Part shown: positions 11,701 to 20,685 of the stretch, one piece after another
How the letters are laid out: each line of letters opens with the position of its first letter
How positions within the stretch are numbered: the first letter of the stretch is position 1
NCBI GenBank assembly: GCA_037951105.1
Contig: JBAMJV010008885.1
Span: forward strand, 1 to 64,000
Source: Echinarachnius parma
Taxonomy: Eukaryota; Echinodermata; Echinoidea; Clypeasteroida; Echinarachniidae
Length of the DNA: 64,000 nucleotides
Reading direction: 5' to 3'
Notes under the pieces: model-generated
Database searches by the model: none
Seen by the model: the letters and a program-made list of their open reading frames with translations, nothing else
What the model was told of the DNA's origin: nothing
Program-made: the position numbers and the translations under genes

Positions 11701-12696
11701 GTCAGTGATATGCACTAATGCATTTCAATAGCACATATTCAAACCATTGTCTGAATACTTGTAGATGCTTTGACGAGTCTGTAAATCAGTGAAAAGCTTT
11801 TTGTTTGGCCCGTAGCACACACGTCATAGTTTGCAAAGCATGTCGGGCAATTACTAGATGATGGCCGCTCCCATCACCTTTTGCCGCCGTAAGAATTAGC
11901 AAAATGTGGGTATGTTCACGTAAGGATTTCATGGGATCCAGGAGGCCAAAATTGGCAAGTTATGTATCAAATAAAATGTCTGTTCACCCTCTAAACGATA
12001 ATAATAGCCGAAAGCCATAGTTTCATTGCCCTTTAATGACAGTGACAAATTGACCGCTCCTTTTCTAATGCACCCAGTTTTGGCAAGTAACATATTAAGT
12101 CGTTTTCTGAAAAACTTGGCAAGTAGAAAATTAATTGTTTGTAGAGTCCTGAAGGGCATCGTGCAGGGATATATATTTCAATTAATGAGTTTTTCATTGA
12201 ATGAAAATGAGCAAAGAAAATTGAGCTTTGCAGGAAATCAAACATGAGACCTCCGAATTGTAGACCAGTGCTCTACCAAGTGAGCTAGAACGCTCTTTGA
12301 GATGGCAGGGATTCTGGGACGGCTGCCATTATAAAAAGCTTTCTCGCTCAGTTGGTAGAGCACCGGTCTACAATCCGGAGGTCTTGGGTCCGATTTCTTG
12401 GAAAGCCCAATTTTCATTGCTCAGTTTCCTTTATTTGACATATTATTTCTAGGTTATTCCCCAAGTATTCCCTATGTTTGAATTTGTTGACAATTTTTTA
12501 ATTTTTTTAATTGAGTGATTTTCTCAACTGAAAATGATTTGCCTTCTCTCCTGCAGTGTATTACACACGCTATGGGGGTAACGACACGGCACAGGCTGCC
12601 AGGGACCAGCAGCTTGCTTGGAGGAAAATCGTCAACTTCTTCCGCAAGCATCTGGAGGTGAAAGAAATGTATCGAAAAGACTGGATATCAGACTAA
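2484..12696 (+). CDS. BAAT-like: BAAT/ACOT-family acyltransferase, gene A, complete, nine exons
   Basis: Predicted alpha/beta-hydrolase of the acyl-CoA thioesterase / bile acid-CoA:amino acid N-acyltransferase family. Such enzymes either hydrolyse acyl-CoA or transfer the acyl group to glycine or taurine. Coding exons are 2484-2768, 4103-4178, 7199-7528, 7982-8160, 8671-8879, 9810-9927, 10714-10794, 11242-11392 and 12557-12696. Intron phases are 0,1,1,0,2,0,0,1 and all junctions are GT-AG. They join into one open frame of 522 codons; relatives are usually about 420-480, and the excess is an N-terminal extension plus a Gly-rich loop. Order: Arg/Ser-rich presequence (1 to about 60), N-terminal Ig-like family domain (about 62-230), hydrolase domain (about 231-522). 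Likely catalytic residues are Cys313 (S-S-C-Y-G), Asp414/415 (HGDD) and His450 (PGTGHFLESPY). Cysteine as nucleophile is the BAAT type; thioesterases have serine there. The C-terminus KDWISD is not a peroxisomal signal. The ATG at 2484 is chosen because it aligns with the MAAL start of copies B and C. Family is secure; substrate is inference. Confidence 0.88.
2814..3396. mobile_element. CpG-rich CGTACG-family MITE, perfect 20-bp TIRs
   Basis: CTACAGTCACAAATGGTCCG at the left and its exact complement at the right. The interior is packed with CGTACGG, GCACGGGC and similar motifs, unlike the A+T-rich surroundings. It lies in intron 1 of gene A; gene B lacks it. Confidence 0.78.
3819..4033. mobile_element. 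215-bp GC-rich MITE with GCCCGGCGCAGACAG termini
   Basis: GCCCGGCGCAGACAGAGCCG at the left, CTGTCTGCGCCGGGC at the right. The interior is related to 5271-5479 in reverse orientation. It lies 70 bases before exon 2 of gene A. Confidence 0.75.
4103..4178 (+). CDS. Gene A exon 2
   Basis: 76 bases after acceptor TTTGCCCAG, ending in phase 1 at CAAAG before GTATTC. Encodes VHTEDGKYRFLSTAQYKAG and GEDGTVK, the region usually read as F/Y-x-S-x-A-x-Y-x-A-x-x-x-G in the family. A LINE 3' end begins three bases into the intron, changing donor positions +4 to +6 relative to copies B and C. Confidence 0.85.
4181..4375 (-). mobile_element. Truncated LINE 3' end
   Basis: Begins with TTCAATTCAATTCAAAACTTTATTTC, the complement of a CR1/L2-like 3' tail ending in (GAATT)n, and continues into A+T-rich 3' untranslated sequence. 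It starts three bases after the end of exon 2 of gene A and is absent in B and C. Confidence 0.6.
4895..5116 (+). CDS. Crypton-type recombinase N-terminal fragment (probable)
   Basis: 73 codons from ATG to TGA. The stretch FELFNEAEMDTFLLESESKN, then TKRQLKFSLKVFQDYC and ELSDVDLKALDQVLGRLYF, resembles the N-terminal helical region that precedes the tyrosine-recombinase core in Crypton transposons and host proteins derived from them (F-x-x-L-x-E-x-E-x-x-x-F, NTK, DLK-x-F, L-x-x-L). No recombinase core follows, so it is a truncated element or a lone exon in intron 2 of gene A. Match is by pattern memory only. Confidence 0.45.
   Translation: MAATDVRFELFNEAEMDTFLLESESKNTKRQLKFSLKVFQDYCDAGSILFNELSDVDLKALDQVLGRLYFRVC
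5271..5479. mobile_element. Second GCCCGGCGCAGACAG MITE, inverted
   Basis: Same termini and interior (CGAGGCACTGAAAACTGAGC) as the 3819 element but in the opposite orientation. Confidence 0.75.
5451..5691 (+). repeat. 121-bp tandem duplication
   Basis: 5451-5571 and 5572-5691 repeat each other (CCAGTCGAGTCGGCTCTGTC, then GGGGTAGGCCTGCTTA). The first unit includes the end of the MITE, so the duplication came after that insertion. Confidence 0.75.
5727..5846. repeat. Nested hairpin (foldback), 120 bp
   Basis: Outer arms GGCGATGG...ACTATCACTTCC pair with GGAAGTGATAG...CCATCGCC; inner arms GCTATCTTTCC pair with GGAAAGATAGC. Imperfect but clear. Confidence 0.6.
6178..6240 (+). mobile_element. 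tRNA-like SINE remnant
   Basis: AGCTTTCTAGCTCAGTTAGG and GGTTCGAAGCCTGGGGA resemble tRNA A and B boxes but the middle is deleted. Related to 26185-26240 and 12344-12400. Confidence 0.45.
6225..6890. repeat. Dispersed repeat with TTCGCTCCCTCG motifs
   Basis: Contains two related blocks (landmarks TATGCACCAGATTGCA at 6379 and 6734, TTCGCTCCCTCG at 6486 and 6832) that also occur at 27120-27270 and 27640-27765. G-runs are present near 6245. No coding function seen. Confidence 0.5.
7027..7148 (+). pseudogene. Exon 3 fragment duplicate in intron 2 of gene A
   Basis: Repeats the first 120 or so bases of exon 3 about 50 bases upstream of it. The frame is open (AQRGPSVGGSYQGVEP, then WRAKTAPEVLLKHHRPLK) and ends at a donor-like AAAG/GTAATC, but CGG stands where the acceptor AG should be. 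An equivalent remnant lies upstream of exon 3 in gene B, so the duplication predates the gene duplication. Confidence 0.75.
7199..7528 (+). CDS. Gene A exon 3: core of N-terminal domain with Gly-rich loop
   Basis: 330 bases, phase 1 to phase 1, between acceptor TTCTACTAG and donor GTATAA. Contains family motifs DPSLGGSYQGVDPMGL, KPAPE and VNTGQAEGTLFLP. Between IELLEG and YVLASKV lies a low-complexity Gly/Ser/Glu loop of about 20 residues that I do not recall from vertebrate relatives. Confidence 0.88.
7650..7866 (+). pseudogene. Two decayed copies of the exon 4 start, gene A intron 3
   Basis: 7650-7708 matches the end of intron 3 plus the start of exon 4 (GGATCATCTGATCCACTGCT) with the acceptor AG changed to TGG. 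7795-7866 is a more worn copy (ACTCATAGATATTGGGGGAT, then GTGGTAGATCAGACAAAAAC). The functional exon starts at 7982. Confidence 0.55.
7982..8160 (+). CDS. Gene A exon 4: start of hydrolase domain
   Basis: 179 bases, enters in phase 1 and leaves in phase 0 at GTGAGT. Encodes PLIIDMRGL, DRAATLASHGFAVFAFDY and YVDEQAFL. These match the oxyanion-hole strand and following helix of the family (P-x-x-I-D-x-x-G, RA-x-L-x-x-x-GF-A). Confidence 0.87.
8671..8879 (+). CDS. Gene A exon 5: nucleophile elbow
   Basis: 209 bases after acceptor CTCATTGTAG, leaving in phase 2. Carries the nucleophile elbow RIGMTSSCYGSAMMLNA; the Cys codon TGT is at 8737-8739. The surrounding I-G-x-x-S-x-C-x-G pattern fits BAAT-type enzymes. 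Confidence 0.88.
9190..9757. mobile_element. Possible pogo/Tigger-like MITE (TTATAACGAG repeats)
   Basis: Left AGGGAAACCCCGTTATAACG and several CTCGTTATAA motifs. The right part TTATTATAACGAGCACC and TCTCGTTTATAAAGAAGTTC are in inverse sense. These resemble Tigger-type termini; the exact edges are unclear. Confidence 0.42.
9810..9927 (+). CDS. Gene A exon 6
   Basis: 118 bases after acceptor ACTTGTTTAG, one base completing a Gly codon and then 39 codons (PIDDVLHRYEDEQG to ETFLPP), donor GTAAGT in phase 0. One codon longer than the copy B counterpart. Confidence 0.85.
10022..10292 (+). mobile_element. tRNA-derived SINE in intron 6 of gene A
   Basis: A-box-like TGGCTCATCGGTAGAGCATC and B-box GGTTCGAACCCCGG, then a body with CCTTCTAGCTAGGCGCTCGG shared with the SINE at 20400. 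The tail is (TTATTA)n. Not a functional tRNA: the acceptor stem is not formed. Confidence 0.7.
10425..10596. repeat. Hairpin with perfect 69-bp arms
   Basis: 10425-10493 and 10528-10596 are exact reverse complements, separated by 34 bases. The loop carries worn repeats of GGACTATGGTAGTCC. It lies in intron 6 of gene A and is absent from gene B. Confidence 0.88.
10714..10794 (+). CDS. Gene A exon 7: acid residue of the triad
   Basis: 81 bases, 27 codons, phase 0 on both sides. Encodes VENLKCPLLLFAHGDDQHVF, the strand carrying the catalytic Asp (family pattern P-x-L-x-x-x-G-x-D-D). Acceptor AATAAACAG, donor GTAAGT. Confidence 0.86.
11242..11392 (+). CDS. Gene A exon 8: catalytic His
   Basis: 151 bases after acceptor ATTCTTAG, phase 0 to phase 1. 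Encodes LPGTGHFLESPY, where His is the third triad residue, and a variable linker TNTVSSLYDPTSLDSGPK. Confidence 0.87.
11513..12035. mobile_element. MITE with TAAAGGRCAATGMAAC termini
   Basis: Left TAAAGGACAATGCAACTCAA, right TTTCATTGCCCTTTA. Same terminal family as the 60457-61018 element. In intron 8 of gene A. Confidence 0.55.
12215..12415. mobile_element. Two tRNA-like heads in inverted orientation
   Basis: 12344-12400 reads CTCGCTCAGTTGGTAGAGCA with CCGGAGGTCTTGGGTCCGAT. 12225-12300 is its rough reverse complement (GAGACCTCCGAATTGTAGAC, GCTCTACCAAGTGAGC). Together they form a foldback. Mutated B boxes argue against real tRNA genes. Confidence 0.55.
12557..12696 (+). CDS. Gene A exon 9: C-terminus
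   Basis: 140 bases after acceptor CTCCTGCAG to stop TAA at 12694-12696. Encodes YTRYGGNDTAQAARDQQLAW and FFRKHLEVKEMYRKDWISD. The pattern A-x-x-D-x-W-x-x-I-x-x-FF-x-K-H-L is the family C-terminal helix. Confidence 0.88.
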
Positions 12697-12727
12697 CAAC
12701 CTTACTTATGGGTAAAAAAAATAATAA

Positions 12728-14873
12728 TCTACTATACTAAAGTAGCCGATCACGTATGTCTGTCTGTCTGTCTGTCCATCTATGCATTTCGTAGTGCATT
12801 GAGGCACCAACATCAAACTTTGGGTAGTGATTGGTGATGACCCATAGAGGTTTGTGGTCTGGGTCAGGTCGGGGTCAGTTTGACCAGTGGTCAGTTATGA
12901 ATCGGCCAATATTCCACGTTCATTTGCCATGCAGTCGCGTCGAGCGCTGATCATCGCACATGCTTGCGACGGAAGTACCGTGAAAAGTGTGTTGCTGAAA
13001 TGACCTTTCATTATGTAGTCTTTGTTCAGCCTGGAATCGATACGTTGTAAATTACTTACACACATTATCGTATGCCTGTCAAATCGGAAATAACACGTGT
13101 GCCGCTGTGTGCGCCTGAATTAAGACTATCGTAATTTGCTTGCGAATTGTTGGCTTCCGACCAAAACAAGATCGTATGTTGTGTATGTAAAGTGATACGG
13201 GATGGACGTGTACAGTACAGTACAATAGACGGATGTGCGAACATTCCCATTTTAAAAACTGGGATATCTAGGGCCAACATGACGCGATATTTTGACCGGG
13301 GAATCCTGAACGATCTGCAAAGTTAGGTGAGAAAATCAATCACATCTGGTGAGTACAACAGTATAATTTTTTTTTTTGGAATAAGGAAGAAAATGACTGA
13401 TTGACGGGAGTGTTTCTGTCCCGATTCTGCCTATACCCAGTCTCACGAGTGTATTAGAGTCTGTAGACCGCCTCCGTCGGCGTCGGGCCGGGAATGATGC
13501 ACCAATTCCAAGCGCCGTTCGGTTCCATAATCCTATATTTCGTGTATGAATTCTGGATTGTATTCGACGTGATGTTTAATACATTTATTTAAAATACTTG
13601 CTTATATTTGTTGGATTTCATGCGTATCAGATGTCGAGAAATATTGTTTTCTTTGTATAAACCAAGTTTTAAAATGATTCTTAACCACTTTTAAATTGGT
13701 TTTTATATACCATAAAGCGGGTCCTACTAATCGCCAAGGATCAGTACTAGGCACTGCGAAGCACTGCGAAGCACTGCTAAGCACACTACGAAGCACTACG
13801 ATACCCTTACGAAGCACCGCGAAGAGCATGTCTTCGCAGTACTACGAGGCACTACGAAGACGAAGATTGCACTGCGAAGAGCGCCCTGTACTAAAAACTA
13901 CGTTTAATGCGCGCACGTAGAGGTAGACTATGGTAGCTGCCAGACTTTCCCTTTCGTTAAAATGATATTTACGATTGAAGTGTTCAGATGTTGAATTATC
14001 CAATTGATCGTCGAAACAGTGTACAAGTGCAAGGAGTTGGTGAACATCACTTTGCATTTTTGCTCATCTACTTCTACATGCGCTCCAAATGCTATCTTTT
14101 TGCTCTTCGTAGTGCTTAGTAGTGCTTAGTAGTGATTTCGTAGTGCTTCGTAGTGATTCACGGTGTTCGCGGTGATTAGTAGGACCGCCATAAAGCTACA
14201 AGCCAGTGTCACAGAATGCGCGTAGGCATTCTAGCCGAAGCACCAAACAGCACTTAGATTTCACCGCCGACGTAGGGGGCCCAATATCTGCACAGCGTCC
14301 ATACGACAATTCAGCCTGCTGCTTTTCGTGACGTTTTAAAGAGTTATAAAACATATTTAATAAAGTAAACGACTGTTCTCTTAATTTTTTGTGGAATGTA
14401 CAAGTCACTAAAATCACTTCCAATAGTATACACATACACATTTACAGAAATGAATGCTAGAATTACGGACAGAAACACGAAATGAAAGACAGATTCTGTC
14501 AAATCGGTTTTAAAAGACTATTGTAAAAAATGATCCCATAGTGCAGTACCTCTGCAAATTAAATACGGTTATGCTTGAATCTACCCAAATATGTGTTTAT
14601 AATTGTTCACCCAACTAGATTGAAAAATGAGCTACCACACCACCGTGATAGTGTGCATATGTCTATCACATTGGCCAGATATCGTTTGACGGGACCCTAA
14701 TGCGTCGGGGCCCCGTCCAACGACGGGTTGTGGGACGGGATTGAGTCGCCCGTGTTTATTTTGTCTTATACTATTTAAATTATGACTCTGGGAATAGTAA
14801 AGATTTAAAGTATCGTTATGTCATCATCGCCTCTCTCTCACAAAAACCCGCGGATTTCCGCGGGTACAGCTAG
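12728..14873 (+). mobile_element. Non-autonomous Helitron, 2146 bp
   Basis: Begins TCTACTATACTAAAGTAGCC after an A. Ends with the hairpin CCCGCGGA-TT-TCCGCGGG, then TACAGCTAG and a following T, which are the classic Helitron ends (TC...CTAG between host A and T, no target duplication). No Rep/helicase frame is present. The equivalent place after gene B lacks it. Confidence 0.82.
13717..14189. mobile_element. Foldback inside the Helitron with GAAGCACTGC arrays
   Basis: Termini GCGGGTCCTACTAATCGCC and GGTGATTAGTAGGACCGCC are inverted. Just inside are short arrays of GCACTGCGAA/GCACTACGAA units at left and TAGTGCTTAGTAGTGCTTAG at right. Confidence 0.65.
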
Positions 14874-15290
14874 TAATAATAAGAATAATGAAAATATTAA
14901 AATAAAGAAAATTAATGAGAAGAATGAAATAATATTTAGTTATTGGCGAAAATATTCAAATTGAATGAACAGCCAATAAAATCTAAACAACAACAACAAC
15001 AACAACGGGATGAGCCTAGCAGTGGTGGTCCTGATATGATCTACACTAGAACCAGCCTGGGTTCAAAACCTCGTGTGTGACTTTCACAAAATGTAATGCA
15101 GTGAAACCTCATTATAACGAGCACTTCCGGGCCAATGAATACCTTGTTATATCAGTAAACAGTAAAATACATTGATCTTGGACCTATGAAATTGATATGG
15201 TCTTCACTAGAACCAGCCTCGGTTCAAAATCTTGTGTGCGACTTTCAGAAAATGTAATACAGTAAAACCTCAGTATAAAGCTACTCTCAC
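14874..15290 (+). repeat. Inserted AAC-tailed segment and 180-bp tandem repeat
   Basis: 14874-15006 is A-rich and ends in (AAC)n; the following GGGATGAGCCTAGC is where homology to the gene B 3' flank (49790) resumes. From 15030 a block with CACTAGAACCAGCCT and ACAGTAAAACCTCAGTATAA is present twice; gene B has it once. Confidence 0.5.
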
Positions 15291-15985
15291 ACTTTGGCGA
15301 GTTGTAGTTACGAGTCGTGGTGAGTTGACAAGAGTGTCGACTCGACACAACTCACATGCAACTCTTGGAGGCTCTGGAAAATTGACTGCTATTCCACGAG
15401 CCCGGAGTTGATTTTATTGCGATATTAGTAAGAGTTGAACCGAGCGCAATTTGAGTAGCTACAAACTTTGTACGAGTAAACTGAGTGCGGTCCGAGTTGC
15501 GATGATCATTGTATGATCTTTGTACGAGATACCAAAAACTTTGTATTCGGAGAAGCGCTTGACTCCAAATCACAGGATCCGAGTTTGAAACCGAGCGATG
15601 CCCCTGCATTGCTGATTTTAACCCAGGAGTAATAAATGGGAACTTGATTGGAAATTAACTAGCCTATAGCACCTTAAACAACGTGACCTTACTCGTACAG
15701 CGCTCTTTTCCAATTATTAATACGAGTGATGACGATTTCAAATGTTTGAAGTTTGTCTGACCAATTCCCCAGTTTACGCGAGTTCCGGAAAGTTTGTCGA
15801 GTTCACCGATTTGACTCGAGCTGTCCCGATTTGTCGTGAGACTTATTGCGAGTTCTGCACGTATTTAATATTGCGAGTTATATTTTTCAGATACGTTCAC
15901 ACATGAGCGAATCTGCGCAGCGAAGATTCACTCATATGTGAACAAAGCTTTTGTCGCCTCGCCCAACTCGGCTAAGTGTGAGACG
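15291..15985. mobile_element. MITE with CTCACACTTNGGCGAGTTG termini
   Basis: Left CTCTCACACTTTGGCGAGTT, right complement of GTCTCACACTTAGCCGAGTT. GAGT and CGAGTT motifs are dense inside. It splits a TTATAACGAG repeat that is uninterrupted at 49880 after gene B. Confidence 0.6.
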
Positions 15986-16382
15986 CTTAACATGCACCTT
16001 AGGTCTAATGAATTTACCTCGTTATATCATATATCTTATCGTGTCAGGCCATCAAAAGAGTAAAATGCATTGAACCTGGAATTATCTCGCTATATCGGGT
16101 ACCTCGTTATAACAGAGCTCTTTAAAAAGAGTTTCCACTGTACCGTAACAAATGTGATTATGATGGCGATAATCATGATGTTGAAGATGATGATAATGAT
16201 TATCGCAATAATATTGAATAATTATAATGGTGCTCAAATCACATTTCCATGTACATGTATATGTAATTTGTTACAAAGTTTGGGACCATGTTTACTAATA
16301 ATGTTATAGGAAGTTGACATTTAAATACTATTTTGGAAACATTTGAGGTGATTGATAAACGTTTTTAATTTTTTTTAACAGG

Positions 16383-16560
16383 TTTGATAATGTTATTATC
16401 AACAAATGGGACAATTATAAATGGTACACTCACTTTATCCATAGAAATTATATATTTAATTATTTTTTTGTCTGTGGCACAGGTTTTGTAATGTTATTAT
16501 CAACAAGTGGGCAATATAAATGGTACACTTACTATATCCATAGAAATTATATATTTATAC
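16383..16560 (+). repeat. About 100-bp tandem duplication shared by both spacers
   Basis: AATGTTATTATCAACAAATG and AATGTTATTATCAACAAGTG recur about 100 bases apart. The same pair is at 55138-55270 after gene B, so it predates gene duplication. Confidence 0.65.
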
Positions 16561-16655
16561 GTTATTTAGGATTGTGAATCATTGCGCCAGTACATTAAAC
16601 TACAATGATTCTTTTAAAATAAAATCATAGTTTTAGAAGTATGGGAAAGTGGTTA

Positions 16656-16833
16656 CCGTATTTGTCGGTGTATTAACCGCTCCGGTGTATTAACCGCACC
16701 CCTAAAAAAAAAAATTTAAAATTTTTTTTTTTTTTTTTAAATGGTGGTTAATATGGTCGTGTATTAACCGCACCCCCTTTTTTTCTTTTTCTTTTTTTGA
16801 AAAAAGGTGCGGTTAATACACCAGCAAATACGG
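16656..16833. mobile_element. 178-bp MITE with exact empty site
   Basis: CCGTATTTGTCGGTGTATTA at left, complement of CCGTATTTGCTGGTGTATTA at right, flanked by TA on both sides. After gene B the site reads GTGGTTATGTGTGTAGG with a single TA (55367), the pre-insertion state. Confidence 0.85.
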
Positions 16834-17245
16834 TATGTGTGTAGGTGTCTGTGTGTATGTGTGTGTGTTTGTGTGTGCATGTTTGTGTTTATATTTCACA
16901 ACCACTTTCCATTGGCTCATTCTAAAACGGATGTTACTATTGTTTAATTCGTAGCTAATGAATGGAATCTAATTTTCAATATTATTGCATGCAGGCAGCT
17001 AAATCAACCCAAAGATATCCATCCAGCAATACATTTACTATGTAAGCCTAAAATGTAAGATATGCAGCTGTTATATTTGTACTTACTTTATTACCTTTAA
17101 TGTGCTATTTATCTAGTTTACTTTGTTTCACTGTTGCAAAGCATTACAGTGGAAACTCTTTATAAAGACAACAACAGCCAAATTACTTTCAGCTTTTATA
17201 GGTGCTTGACAATGTAAAATTTGATTATTATTATTGTACGTCCGT

Positions 17246-17712
17246 TAAAGGGATAGTTGAGTATTGGTCAAACTTAACTTTAGTAACCAAAACCTGCATC
17301 AGTAGGCCCTATGGTACAAACTAATAGTTATAACTCCTCCATACTACATATACACAATTACAAAAAAATCATTGGTTTTAGCCATTTTTTCATACAAAAT
17401 TGTGCATTTAATATTTTGTTAAAATAATGATTCACTAGAGATATCAACAACTAGTTAAAAACCTATTTAGATTTTTTTCAAAGTAGTCTTTAAGCATTTT
17501 TGTATTTTTCTAAAAAGTCAAAATGTCCCCCGGCCGGTAGACTTATGAATAAAATATCTTGAAATCAAATTTGTCAACTATGAGAGCATTTGAAAGGGAA
17601 TGATTCTCATTTTACATGTTTTATTCAAGGAACTTCAAATGGAATTAACACCAACCAATTTAGTGTCAAGGGGCATTTCGGGAAGTACCGATACTCAAGT
17701 GTACCTTTAATT
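17246..17712. mobile_element. MITE with TTAAAGGGATAGTTGAG termini
   Basis: Left TTAAAGGGATAGTTGAGTAT, right complement of TTAAAGGTACACTTGAGTAT. TTAA borders. Gene B's spacer shows CCGTTAAATGTCAGCC without it. Confidence 0.65.
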
Positions 17713-18070
17713 ATCAGCCTTACCATTACCGATGTAACTGGGCCAAAGTGTCCTAAACTTCAAAATGAAAGAACATATCATTGTTTATAGTTTTCTGCAA
17801 TAGTTATGATGATTAATGCTGCGTAGTAAATGAATGTTTCGTTTTCAGTTTGTAGAGCATGACAGTGGAACATCATCATAAGGAGCTTGTTTATAGCCAG
17901 GTCCGTCTTAAAGGTGTGACTTGGTCTAAAGATGACTCAAACTTCCAAACTAGATATTTATGATTGAGATGAAACGCATTCTGGAATTCTTTTTAATTGT
18001 AGTCAAAATCAATAGGCATTAGGTGATCAAATCTGACATAAATGTTCACTTTCGTTCACTAGGTAAACGG

Positions 18071-18393
18071 TGCAGTGATCCTTTTCTATGCTAGGGTCAT
18101 CAATTCATAAGTTCACTGTAACTTTCCTGATGATCCTTCCACTATTCATAATTCTTATTTTGTCTCTTCTTTTTTTTTTTTAATCCAACTTACTTGTACT
18201 TATTATTGTAATGATTGATGTTAATTTGTACCTGTGTATACTGTATTTGTACGTTTTTAAGAAAGTGGAAAATAAAATTCAATACAAATTTTATTAAATG
18301 AAATAATCACCCAATATTCAGAAGAGATATTGGTTATATGCTTGATCAAAGTCTCAAATATCACTTTCAGAAAAAAAAACTCATGAATAATGG
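18071..18393 (+). mobile_element. Probable LINE 3' remnant
   Basis: Present only in the A-B spacer. Contains TTAAGAAAGTGGAAAATAAA and CAATACAAATTTTATTAAAT, like the 3' ends of CR1/L2 LINEs, but no coding match. Confidence 0.35.
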
Positions 18394-18493
18394 ATCAGTC
18401 TTACCGGTCTACTGGGCTTCAAACGTGTCACAAAGTTCCAAATGAAGGAACTATTCCGCAATAATGTATTTGTGATGATCAATGTTTCTAACA

Positions 18494-18990
18494 AAAACAA
18501 AACCGGACTTTGATAACTTATAAATCCACAATTCTAAACATATATATATAGTAATATTGGTATCATGTTAAAGCTTGAGAAATTGCCTTTAAAATAATAT
18601 ATCATACATTTTGATCGCTTTACGCTTCACCGAACACGACCTTATTATCCAAAGTCATGCAAAAACTATCCGTGTCCAAGTTTGCCGTTGTCTTGTTCCA
18701 TCATGAATGGATGCGTCTGTTTACCGTTTATCAAAAGATCATTTCAAGAATATCCTTTTGTGAATCAAAACAAGATACCAGCTGGTTGCCAGTGTTTTTC
18801 ATGTTTATCGAGGTGGAAGGGGATCCCTCAACCTCCTCCCATCAACAACCCCACTGTTTGGAGGCACGGTGAAGCGTGACGTGATCAGAGTGTATGATAT
18901 ATAATTTAAAACTTAATTTCCCAAGCTTTAACATGATACCAATATCGGCAATTGTGGATTTTTAAGTTATCAAAGTCCGGTTTCGTTTTA
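18494..18990. mobile_element. Foldback, about 497 bp, long inverted arms
   Basis: Arms of more than 100 bases: AAAACCGGACTTTGATAACT and TATCATGTTAAAGCTTGAGA at left, inverted at right. The middle loop 18650-18850 gives two overlapping chance frames, not called as genes. Confidence 0.65.
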
Positions 18991-19230
18991 TTGGACTCAC
19001 ACTGTATAACAAAAAAATTAAATGTACTTATGGCTTTTATAAGTCAGTCTTTCTGGTGTGACGGCTTCAAACGTGTCTCAAACTTCTAAATGAAGGAACA
19101 TATATGTGTCTATAATGTTTCAAATCATTTGTGATGATTTATTATATTTCTAGCTGCTGCATAGTCTAACTTTGAATGTTAATGTTTAGAGTTAAGAGTA
19201 TAGAAGTATTGGCGGTACATATACTTTATT

Positions 19231-19615
19231 AAAGGTGCACCTGTAAATTGTTTAACTCCACAAAAATTACTTTGAGCTTCCACATTTCTCTTCTACTGTG
19301 TTATTTGGCTTATGGTAAGAGAAGAATAAAATAGGGTTAGATTTTTTCAAATGCCCCTTTAGTATGACGATATCTATCATTGATGATCATTCAGCTCAAG
19401 AGCATTAATGAACGGTCATAAAACTCATAAACGTCATACAGTAATTCGTTGTTAAAGCTGATGCAAATTTTCGCTTTTTTTAACCAGGAAAGCAGTGTTG
19501 CTTTTCAATGAAACTTTCACACATCGTTCGGATACATCTTACAATGATTTTGGTATAGGATTGAAGTCTCAAATGTAATTTTAGGCAATATCTGACACTT
19601 CACAGGTGCACCTTT
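19231..19615. mobile_element. MITE with AAAGGTGCACCTGT termini
   Basis: AAAGGTGCACCTGTAAATTG and CACAGGTGCACCTTT are inverted. Gene B's spacer shows the uninterrupted site near 57445. Confidence 0.7.
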
Positions 19616-19792
19616 AATGATATGTACACAACTATTTGTTGACTTCCTCAGTCAACATTTATATTTTTATATAAAGTATTTGATCAATAATAAAGGACCA
19701 TTATATGAATATAAATAATGTATGGGCCGTTTTGTATGGGTTGTTTTTTATGGGAAATGTATTTCAAGAATACACTGTTCATCATGGGCGTC

Positions 19793-19915
19793 GATCCTTA
19801 CTTAATACCTAATGTTCAGCAGGGGATGAATGAATAGATCACCCCCCCCCCCCCCGGGCCCCCCCCCCCCCCCCTGAATAATAGGTATCAATTACAGATC
19901 GACGGCCATGCTGTT
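19793..19915. mobile_element. Poly-C foldback of the CATGGGCGT family
   Basis: CATGGGCGTCGATCC on the left, TAGGTATCAATTACAGATCG on the right, C runs in the centre. The homologue after gene B is at 58195-58295, so it predates the duplication. A third member is at 24022-24124. Confidence 0.55.
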
Positions 19916-20399
19916 CATTCAGTTATTACATACTGGAAAAGTGAATTAATTAATACAATGAGATAATATAAAATACTAAACAAAACCCAATCCTGCAATC
20001 ACCTCCTAACAAACAAATACATGTAAAACAACAACAAAACATACAAACAAACACATTAAAAACAAATAATGTGTGATTGTATTTTGTGTATCTTTATGTC
20101 TTTCAATGTGAATGGCCCTAAAAGTGTCACAACTTTCCAAATGGAATAACATAATCATTTTTTATAGTATTCTACATAATTTTGATGAGTTATATTTCTA
20201 ATTGCTGCAGTCTTAACCTTGAATGTTTACAGTTTTAAAGCATTAGTTAATAAACGGAAGTATTGGTTATATATACTTATATTTACAATATTATATACAC
20301 AACTATGTTGATTTCCTCGAAATGTTTATTTTGTCTACAATCTATTTGATCAATAATAAGACCGTTATATATAAATATAACTAATGTATGTGTCTTTGC

Positions 20400-20685
20400 A
20401 TGGTGGCTTAGCGGTTAGAGTGTCCACCTCATGCACATGAGGTCCCGGGTTCGAACCAAGACCGGGTCATACCAAAGACTTCAAAAATGGTACCTTCTGC
20501 CTTCTAGCCAGGCGCTCGGCATTTATAGAATGGAGAAGGGAAAGTTAATAATACAAGTTACCAGAGGACTGGTCCCTTTCTGTAGCTTTCGCTACATTTA
20601 GTAGACGTGTGGCCTAGGGCTAATGAACCGGATCGGATAGGCGCCGCCTTATGTGCCACCATTGGCACGGGAAGGACTTTAGCTA
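20400..20685 (+). mobile_element. tRNA-derived SINE with 12-bp target duplication
   Basis: The head has A box TGGCTTAGCGGTTAGAG and B box GGTTCGAACC. The body includes CCTTCTAGCCAGGCGCTCGG and a 3' part ending GGACTTTAGCTA. It is flanked by ATGTGTCTTTGC at 20388-20399 and 20686-20697. Confidence 0.85.

Noticed and set aside
12340-12400. Possible tRNA gene in intron 8 of gene A
   Set aside because: The B box is mutated (GGTCCGAT) and the sequence is half of an inverted tRNA-like pair.
13065-13280. 71-codon minus-strand frame inside the Helitron as a captured gene
   Set aside because: No Rep, helicase or host-like motif is visible and the frame is short.
20400-20475. Possible functional tRNA gene
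   Set aside because: A and B boxes are present but it heads a 286-bp SINE with target duplication and the acceptor stem does not close.
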